From UBA699 sp050261915 (lineage in GTDB: Bacteria; Bacillota; Clostridia; Clostridiales; Clostridiaceae): a stretch of 64,000 bases of DNA. Within the stretch, counting starts at the first letter, position 1. Each line of letters begins with the position of its first letter. Where the stretch lies: positions 37,896 to 101,895 of the forward strand of contig JBLNDT010000048.1 of the NCBI GenBank assembly GCA_050261915.1, given 5' to 3'. Under the pieces are notes generated by a model. The model saw only the letters and a program-made list of their open reading frames with translations, was not told the origin of the DNA and ran no database searches. Below, piece by piece: positions 58,876 to 64,000 of the stretch. The translations under genes and the position numbers were made by a program.

Positions 58876-59535
58876 TTGATCAACTTTGAAAATGTAAAAA
58901 CAATATTTTTCGATTATGATGGTACACTTCATAACGGCATGAAAATATATGCTCCTGCATTTCGGGAAGCTTATGCTTACCTGGTGGAACAGGGATACGC
59001 AAAACCAAAGGATTGGAGCGAAGCTGAAATAAGCTATTGGCTGGGGTTTAATCCAAAGGAAATGTGGGAAAATTTCATGCCGAATATTGAAGTTGAAGAG
59101 CGAAGAAAGTGCAGCAAAATAATTTCAGAAAAAATGGGTGCAGCTACATTGGAAGGGAAAGCAGAATTATATGATGGCTCTATTGAGGCGCTTTCCTACC
59201 TAAAAGCTAAAGGCTATCACCTGATTTTTATAAGCAACTGTAAAATATACTACAAGGAAAGCCACTGCAAAATATTTAACCTGGACAGATATTTTGAAAG
59301 AATGATAGCTGCGGAAGAATTTGATTTTATTCCCAAGGATGAAATATTAAAATCAATCTTAAATGATTATCCAAAGGATATGGTTATGGTAGGTGACAGA
59401 TTTCAAGACATTGAATGTGGTCGAAAAAACCACATATATACCATTGGCTGCAGCTATGGCTATGGTTCTCCTGAAGAGCTGGACCAGGCAGACCTTGTAA
59501 TTGAAAGCATAACTGAACTAAAACAATTTTTTTAA
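58876..59535 (+). CDS. HAD-family hydrolase, candidate riboflavin-pathway phosphatase
   Basis: Haloacid-dehalogenase-type phosphatase of 219 residues. Motif I IFFDYDGTLHNG (nucleophile Asp, about 11-22), motif II FISNCKIYY, Lys in FIPKDEI, motif IV MVGDRFQDIECG. The cap is helical, as in GmhB/phosphoglycolate-type enzymes. It is the last gene of the rib operon, 15 bases after ribH, with GGAGGG before a TTG start at 58876. The pathway needs a phosphatase for 5-amino-6-(5-phosphoribitylamino)uracil between RibD and RibH; in Bacillus this is done by HAD enzymes. Position makes that a good guess, not a proof. Confidence 0.85.
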   Translation: MINFENVKTIFFDYDGTLHNGMKIYAPAFREAYAYLVEQGYAKPKDWSEAEISYWLGFNPKEMWENFMPNIEVEERRKCSKIISEKMGAATLEGKAELYDGSIEALSYLKAKGYHLIFISNCKIYYKESHCKIFNLDRYFERMIAAEEFDFIPKDEILKSILNDYPKDMVMVGDRFQDIECGRKNHIYTIGCSYGYGSPEELDQADLVIESITELKQFF

Positions 59536-59564
59536 AAAGAGTCTCTGGTAACAGAGACTCTTTT
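59535..59564 (+). terminator. Terminator of the riboflavin operon
   Basis: AAAAGAGTCTCTG/CAGAGACTCTTTT, 13-base perfect stem with a GTAA loop, then CG; the T-run is inside the 3' arm. Confidence 0.85.
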
Positions 59565-59676
59565 CGACTAATTACAACATTTTACACTTATTGTAATATT
59601 GTTCCAATGATATTATAATACAATTGTAATTCTAAGGTGAGTTTGTTTTGTGAATGAGTAGAGGGGGAAAAGAATA

Positions 59677-59976
59677 ATGATATTGGGCATTGTTTTATTT
59701 TTTATTTTAGGAGTACTCTTTTATTTTGGCAAAGGTACTTTTTTATTGGCAGGTTACAATACTATGAGTAAAGAAGAAAAGGCAAAATATGATGAAAAGG
59801 CATTGTTCAAATTTATGGGCAAAGCAATGTTTGTAATTTCTTTTTCTAATTTCTTGATGTGGTTTAGCAACACGTATAACGTATACTATTTATCTGTTAT
59901 TGGATTTATTTTATTTTTTGGAACAATCACATTTATTTTAATTTATGTAAATACAAAAAATAGATTTAGAATTTAA
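59677..59976 (+). CDS. DUF3784 membrane protein
   Basis: Small membrane protein of 99 residues with three hydrophobic helices (LGIVLFFILGVLFYFG; FVISFSNFLMWF; YLSVIGFILFFGTITFILIY). The GKGTFLLAGYNTMSKEEKAKYD loop is the DUF3784 signature. GAGGGGG before ATG 59677. Likely first gene of the ABC exporter cluster. Function unknown. Confidence 0.85.
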   Translation: MILGIVLFFILGVLFYFGKGTFLLAGYNTMSKEEKAKYDEKALFKFMGKAMFVISFSNFLMWFSNTYNVYYLSVIGFILFFGTITFILIYVNTKNRFRI

Positions 59977-60006
59977 TTTCACACAAAGTTAAACATGGAG
60001 GATATT

Positions 60007-60708
60007 ATGCTTAAAATAGAAAATATAATATTTAAATTTAATAAGAAACCAGTACTTGATAATGTTTCCTTTGATGTAAAGTCAGGTGATGTCTTTGCCT
60101 TGCTTGGTCATAATGGTGCTGGAAAAACAACCATGTTTAGAATCATAATGGGATTATTGCGTCCTAATGATGGACAAGTTTTATTCACCGAAAATAATAT
60201 GAAAAACAAAGGAATTGAACAAATTTCTTTGTTGCCAGAAAATAACGGAATATATGAAAATTTAAATGCTTATAAAAATTTAGAGTTTAGGGGAAGAATA
60301 TCAAATTTACCACTAAAAATTATTAAAGAAAATTCTGAGGAATTATTGAAAAGATTCAAATTAATAAATAGGGCAAATGAAAGGGCCTATACATGGTCAA
60401 ATGGAATGAAAAAGAGATTAGGATTAGCTGCAGCAATGATCAGCAAATCCAAAATTTTGATTTTAGATGAACCTACCAATGGTATTGACCCTGAAAGCTT
60501 AAACATTTTAATCAAAACCATAAAAGAATTGCAAAGCAATGGTACAACTATTATTTTTAGCAGCCATAACTTAGATTTTGTTTATAAGGTTGCTAATAAA
60601 GTAATGATACTTCAAAGTGGGAAGAAAGTTTTTTATTCTGAAATGAAAGATATTAAAGAACCTTTAGATGATTTGTATCTGAAGTATACAGAGATATTGG
60701 AGGAATAG
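60007..60708 (+). CDS. ABC transporter ATP-binding protein (ABC-2 exporter)
   Basis: ATPase of an export system with the membrane protein downstream. Walker A LLGHNGAGKTTMFRII (about 33-48), signature WSNGMKKRLGLAAAM, Walker B ILILDEPTNGIDPE, H-loop IIFSSHNLDF. 233 residues. ATG 60007 has TGGAGGA 4-5 bases before it; the ATG at 59995 precedes that site. Same family as lantibiotic and bacitracin export ATPases, but substrate unknown. Confidence 0.9.
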   Translation: MLKIENIIFKFNKKPVLDNVSFDVKSGDVFALLGHNGAGKTTMFRIIMGLLRPNDGQVLFTENNMKNKGIEQISLLPENNGIYENLNAYKNLEFRGRISNLPLKIIKENSEELLKRFKLINRANERAYTWSNGMKKRLGLAAAMISKSKILILDEPTNGIDPESLNILIKTIKELQSNGTTIIFSSHNLDFVYKVANKVMILQSGKKVFYSEMKDIKEPLDDLYLKYTEILEE

Positions 60709-60712
60709 CATA

Positions 60713-61381
60713 ATGAATTATATAAAAGCATTTTTACTTAAGGAATTATGGGAAATAAAAGCGGATTGGAAAAAGCTTATCTGGATGTTATTAATGGTAT
60801 TATTACCACTAATTTGTTTATATCCAACTAGGTTTCCAATTATGCCACAGCAATTGAAACCAATTTACCTAGTTACTATTGTTGCTTTTGGTATAAGCGG
60901 ACAAATTTCATTAAATTCACTTATACGAGAAAAAAATAATAAAACACTGGATATTATTTTGTGTGCGAATATACCAAAGTATTCCGTTATAATAGGTAAA
61001 ACTCTCCTTGCTACATTTATTGGATATTTGTATTGCATAATATCTTTATTCTTACTTAAGGCTGGTGCCATTATGATACCTAGTAGTAAAATAAATATAG
61101 GAATAACTGAGCTGTTTATAATACTTCCATTGGCTGTAGCTTACTTAGCAAGTTCCATAAATATTTTTACAAATTTATTAGTAAGGGATGAGCGGATAAT
61201 TGGCTTAGTAGGCACAATTATTGGTTTACTTATAACTGGCGCCTTGTATTTAATTAATATATGTATTTTGCAAATGAATGTCTATATAAATGCCTTATTA
61301 ATAGTAACAGCAGGCTTTATTGTTAATATAATTACCATCTTTATTTTAAAAAATAGTTCATCATTATTAATCAAGTATTAA
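60713..61381 (+). CDS. ABC-2 type transporter permease
   Basis: Membrane protein of 222 residues with about six hydrophobic helices and no other domain. Starts 4 bases after the ATPase stop; GGAGG of the preceding gene end serves as ribosome site (about 60701-60705). Partner of the ATPase. Confidence 0.85.
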   Translation: MNYIKAFLLKELWEIKADWKKLIWMLLMVLLPLICLYPTRFPIMPQQLKPIYLVTIVAFGISGQISLNSLIREKNNKTLDIILCANIPKYSVIIGKTLLATFIGYLYCIISLFLLKAGAIMIPSSKINIGITELFIILPLAVAYLASSINIFTNLLVRDERIIGLVGTIIGLLITGALYLINICILQMNVYINALLIVTAGFIVNIITIFILKNSSSLLIKY

Positions 61382-61431
61382 TTCATATACCGGTGTGTGA
61401 TAGATCTAAAGGATAAGGAGAAGAATCAATT

Positions 61432-61884
61432 ATGGTTAAAATAGGCAATCGTATCCTAGTATTTATTACTGTATTATTTATTACTGTGCTTGTAGGATGT
61501 AGCGGAGAAAACCACACTAAGAACAACTTTAATATTGAGCAATTTAAAAATGCTATGAAAGATAAGGGCTATAATTTTGAAATTAAAGATGTGCAACAAG
61601 ACTTTCTCCCAACCACAAGGAAAAGAATGATGATAGATGATGAAGCAATAGATATATACCTATTTAGCAACGATGAAAACATGGAAAATGAAGCAAGCCA
61701 TATTGACAGCGGTGGTTGTAGCTATAGTAATGATTCAAAATCATTGAATGTAAGTTGGATTTCATTTCCTCATTTTTATAAAAAGGGAAGTTTAATTGTT
61801 CAATACATTGGAGAAGACAAAAAAATCATATCTGACTTAAAGGATATATTAGGCGAACAGTTTGCAGGATATACACACCAATAG
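61432..61884 (+). CDS. Lipoprotein, 150 aa, unknown
   Basis: Signal peptide with lipobox: MVKIGNRILVFITVLFITVL then VGCSGENH, Cys at position 23. The mature part is soluble and acidic with no recognised domain. AAGGAG lies upstream of ATG 61432. It follows the ABC-2 permease by 50 bases and may be an accessory surface protein of that system. Confidence 0.75.
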   Translation: MVKIGNRILVFITVLFITVLVGCSGENHTKNNFNIEQFKNAMKDKGYNFEIKDVQQDFLPTTRKRMMIDDEAIDIYLFSNDENMENEASHIDSGGCSYSNDSKSLNVSWISFPHFYKKGSLIVQYIGEDKKIISDLKDILGEQFAGYTHQ

Positions 61885-61962
61885 GTTGTTCAATTAATTG
61901 TATTATGCCAAAATATATTATTTGAAATAATCTTGTAAATTAGTAAAGGAGGAAAATAAAAC

Positions 61963-62391
61963 ATGCCATATGCAGAAGTTTCAATTACCCGAAATTTTAT
62001 TACAGATGATCAGAAATCTATAATATCAAAAAAGTTGACAAAATTACTTATTGAGTCAGAAGGCTTGAAAGATAACCCCATTTCAAACTCAATCGCGTTA
62101 TTAGAAATTAAGGAGTTTGATAATTTATATGTTGGAGGGGAAACCGGTAATCAGGATAAAGTTGTGATAAAAATTTATGCATTTTCAAATGCTTTCAGTG
62201 AAGAAATAAAAAAGAAATTGTTTTTAGATATTTCCAATGTATTCATTTCTGTTAGTGATAAAACACGATTACAGAATGGGAGAAATATATGGTGTATGAT
62301 AATTCCTTTAGGTGAATTTGATTTTGGGGTTGGTGGAATTCCGATAACATTAGAATTGACAAGGCAACTGGTTTCATCTTATACAGAATAA
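61963..62391 (+). CDS. Tautomerase/4-OT-superfamily-like protein
   Basis: Soluble protein of 142 residues. MPYAEVSITRNFITDDQKSI gives Pro as the second residue, which after Met removal would be the catalytic Pro-1 of the tautomerase superfamily; the late motif FGVGGIPI resembles NWGxGG. Two beta-alpha-beta halves can be seen. AAAGGAGG before ATG 61963. Function unknown; similarity is to a fold class, not to a specific enzyme. Confidence 0.6.
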   Translation: MPYAEVSITRNFITDDQKSIISKKLTKLLIESEGLKDNPISNSIALLEIKEFDNLYVGGETGNQDKVVIKIYAFSNAFSEEIKKKLFLDISNVFISVSDKTRLQNGRNIWCMIIPLGEFDFGVGGIPITLELTRQLVSSYTE

Positions 62392-62418
62392 AAATTTAAT
62401 TTATTATAAAACCTATAA

Positions 62419-62444
62419 CACCCATCTCTTAAATCAGATGGGTG
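62419..62444. terminator. Hairpin between convergent genes
   Basis: CACCCATCT/AGATGGGTG 9-base stem, 8-base loop. Neither side has a clean T-run, though on the minus strand TTATAGGTTTT follows. Likely a weak terminator for one or both converging genes. Confidence 0.5.
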
Positions 62445-62477
62445 CTAATGTCAAATTCACAATCTCTTATCACATAT

Positions 62478-63158
62478 TTATTTCTTTATAGATAACATAA
62501 AATTATCGCATTTTTGAAATTCATAGGATGTAGGAACAAGTTGAACCTCATAACGATCTTTAAAGTATTCTATTACCCTATTGATTAACTCAGACTTATT
62601 ACCATCTAAATCAACTACTGGGAATATACGAACTTCTCGGCAAATACGCAGCATTTCAGCAATTGATTTAATATGAAAATCATAACCAAGTGTTGTATAC
62701 ATCAACAGAAAGTGAGAACTCAATCCTATATGGAATGTATCTTCTTTAAATTCTGTTCTATTTGGCAATTCATGATATATATAGCGTCTATTCAATTTCC
62801 CTTCATCATAATCTGCAATAAAAGTCTTCATAGCTGACATACGTACATATTCCAGCTCATCTATGTTTTTAATATCTTTCCATATATAATTATCAGCATT
62901 GTTTTTCAATTGATCTATAATAATGCCTCGTGTTTCACTAATTCTTTTATCTAATTCTATATTTGTGAACTGATATATAGGATCAAGTGAGGTTACATCG
63001 TATCCTAATTTTTTTGCTTCTGAATTAAAGCTTGCAGGACCATCTCCAAATCCAATTATTTTTTTATTGGCTAGTTCTTCATCAGTTAAATTAAACATTT
63101 TTCTATACTCATTTAAGTTTCTGCCCCAAGGTACAACATCCTTTAATATAAATCCCAT
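62478..63158 (-). CDS. Class I SAM-dependent methyltransferase-like protein
   Basis: Protein of 226 residues. Residues about 33-62 read KIIGFGDGPASFNSEAKKLG then DVTSLDPIYQF, a typical SAM-binding loop (motif I GFGDGPA, acidic end of strand 2 DP). The later region (FHIGLSSHFLLMY, EMLRICREVRIFPVVD) fits a motif IV/post-I pattern. Substrate unknown. It follows the tautomerase-like gene by 49 bases on the same strand and may be cotranscribed under the second T-box. Confidence 0.7.
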   Translation of the reverse strand: MGFILKDVVPWGRNLNEYRKMFNLTDEELANKKIIGFGDGPASFNSEAKKLGYDVTSLDPIYQFTNIELDKRISETRGIIIDQLKNNADNYIWKDIKNIDELEYVRMSAMKTFIADYDEGKLNRRYIYHELPNRTEFKEDTFHIGLSSHFLLMYTTLGYDFHIKSIAEMLRICREVRIFPVVDLDGNKSELINRVIEYFKDRYEVQLVPTSYEFQKCDNFMLSIKK

Positions 63159-63207
63159 TTGTTCACCACTTTCTTATTAATTTTTTTAACTATTATAAAC
63201 AGTTAAA

Positions 63208-63597
63208 TTATACACCCACTGTATAATTCAACCCAACCTTATCTCCAGGCAACCCTCTAATCCCCCAATTGCACCTAGGAGTTTCAAAAATTGTTATCTC
63301 TATATCATCATGGAATATTCCTAACTCATTTTGTATTCTTTCAAATAAAAGCTCTATTAGTTTTTTCTTTGATTCAATGCTTCTTCCCTCAAATATACTA
63401 ATTTCAATTATTATATATTTTTCTGTTTTATCCCTTGGATAATAAAAATCCTCTTTATCCAAAGGAAAAAATCTATGAAATCTCTTTTCTTTTGGATACT
63501 GAAAAGCCTCAACTTCGCAAGATTGAATAACATCGGACAATCTCCTTTTAACATAGTTTAAATTATCCTTTAACCCATAAATTTTAATTTGCCCCAT
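63208..63597 (-). CDS. Tautomerase_2-like protein without Pro-1
   Basis: Protein of 129 residues. The middle, FQYPKEKRFHRFFPLDKEDF then IIIEISIFEGRSIESKKKLI, and the end ITIFETPRCNWGIRGLPGD match the larger tautomerase (MIF/4-OT-like) family. The second residue is Gly (MGQIKIYG), so the catalytic N-terminal proline of true tautomerases is missing. AAGGAGGAA before ATG 63597. It is the first gene behind the duplicated Trp T-box, so it should rise when charged tRNA-Trp is low. Confidence 0.7.
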   Translation of the reverse strand: MGQIKIYGLKDNLNYVKRRLSDVIQSCEVEAFQYPKEKRFHRFFPLDKEDFYYPRDKTEKYIIIEISIFEGRSIESKKKLIELLFERIQNELGIFHDDIEITIFETPRCNWGIRGLPGDKVGLNYTVGV

Positions 63598-63630
63598 TAA
63601 TCTTCCTCCTTATTAAAATAATTTTATTAA

Positions 63631-63961
63631 CAAAAAAAGGCTCCTCCGTCCATATCATGGGACGAAGTAGCCGTGGTGCCACCCATATTAGCTTTTAAGT
63701 GTAAGCATTATACAAAAAAAATCCCGTCCTCAAAGGACGAAATGTTATAATTTCGCTGTGCCACCTTAGTAAAAGCTTTCTTAATCAGGTACGGATTTCT
63801 CGATACCCTGTCTCTATAACGGTAGACTGCCGGCTCATGCTACTAAATTTCGCACTGCGTTTCAGAGATCCATTCAATAAAGACTACAGTGCCCGGCTTA
63901 CACCAATCCGGACTCGCTTAAACTAAATTCCCATATTTACTACTTCTCTTCATTAACCTTA
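63631..63961 (-). ncRNA. Second tryptophan T-box leader, near-identical to the trp one
   Basis: Aligns along its whole length with 51747-52077. By eye there are about nine substitutions and two single-base indels over ~345 bases including the promoter. The specifier is again TGG (63870-63872) in GAA-TGG-A, and both terminator modules are kept. In the last stem, changes such as GGACGGAGGAGCC still pair with GGCTACTTCGTCC through G-U pairs, so the terminator looks functional. It leads into the tautomerase-like gene at 63597. Confidence 0.92.
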
Positions 63962-63967
63962 GTGTTT

Positions 63968-63996
63968 ATAATAAACTTCAGAAAACTAAATGTCAA
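63968..63996 (-). promoter_or_regulatory. Promoter of the second T-box transcript
   Basis: Minus strand TTGACA (63991-63996), 17-base spacer, TATTAT (63968-63973). Same boxes as the trp promoter; spacer sequence differs. The window ends 4 bases beyond. Confidence 0.75.
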
Positions 63997-64000
63997 TAAA

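Noticed and set aside
63631..63996. Second T-box copy as an assembly or copying error
   Set aside because: It has different flanking sequence on the gene side, a different promoter spacer, and changes in the terminator stem that preserve pairing, which fits a real duplicate.
1..64000. Prophage, insertion sequence, tRNA or rRNA genes
   Set aside because: No transposase, integrase, tRNA-like cloverleaf or rRNA signature was recognised by reading both strands; a tRNA scan would be the decisive check.

Overview
The window looks like the chromosome of a low-GC, endospore-forming anaerobe of the Clostridium type. The reasons are AT-rich DNA with strong AGGAGG-type ribosome sites and many short U-tailed terminators, a spore-protein-like gene, a Cys/Pro/Tyr-rich coat-like gene, a CooS-family gene, and T-box, preQ1 and FMN riboswitch control. 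No rRNA, tRNA, phage, insertion sequence or CRISPR array was seen.

Layout. 1-4.8 kb: the end of a CitA-type sensor kinase, its CitB-type regulator, a multi-cluster Fe-S protein, a LysR regulator, and small genes including a gamma-SASP-like repeat protein. 4.9-12.6 kb: an L,D-transpeptidase, a GyrI-like protein, then a minus-strand operon of nucleoside hydrolase, two ABC permeases, ABC ATPase, APH-fold kinase and WYL regulator, with no solute-binding protein. 12.6-20 kb: AraC regulator, short-chain dehydrogenase, a deviant CooS protein with Glu where the catalytic cluster normally has a Cys ligand, a secreted GHL10/SH3 protein, a flavoprotein and uracil-DNA glycosylase. 20-28.9 kb: an acidic EF-hand-like protein, two tandem soluble chemotaxis receptors, a LysR regulator, a YtrA-type GntR operon with a perfect 41-bp palindromic promoter, and a DUF4474/metallophosphoesterase pair.

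28.9-31.9 kb: preQ1-I riboswitch and queD-queE-folE-queC-queF, the route from GTP to preQ1. 31.9-37.4 kb: patatin-like lipase, marR-kynU with repeated operator-like inverted repeats, exonuclease III, coat-like protein, Xaa-Pro peptidase. 37.5-52.1 kb: two adjacent minus-strand aromatic operons. Operon trpEGDCFBA sits behind a tryptophan T-box. Operon aroF-tyrA-aroB-aroA-aroC-pheA-aroE-aroK sits behind an unannotated 56-codon leader ORF packed with Tyr/Phe/Trp codons, a consensus promoter and an intrinsic terminator, which together suggest leader-peptide attenuation. Dehydroquinase and chorismate mutase are absent from the window.

52.1-59.6 kb: a PNPOx-like gene divergent from pdxST, an MBL-fold hydrolase, then an FMN riboswitch with ribD-ribE-ribBA-ribH and a HAD phosphatase that could fill the missing dephosphorylation step. 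59.6-62.4 kb: a small ABC-2 exporter cluster, a lipoprotein and a tautomerase-like gene. 62.4-64 kb: a methyltransferase-like gene and a tautomerase-like gene lacking Pro-1, downstream of a second copy of the trp T-box leader. That copy is nearly identical to the one before trpE (about 11 differences over about 345 bp, counted by eye).

The strongest leads are the aromatic leader peptide, the duplicated trp T-box in front of an unrelated gene pair, and the CooS variant. All calls come from reading the sequence; no database search was run.
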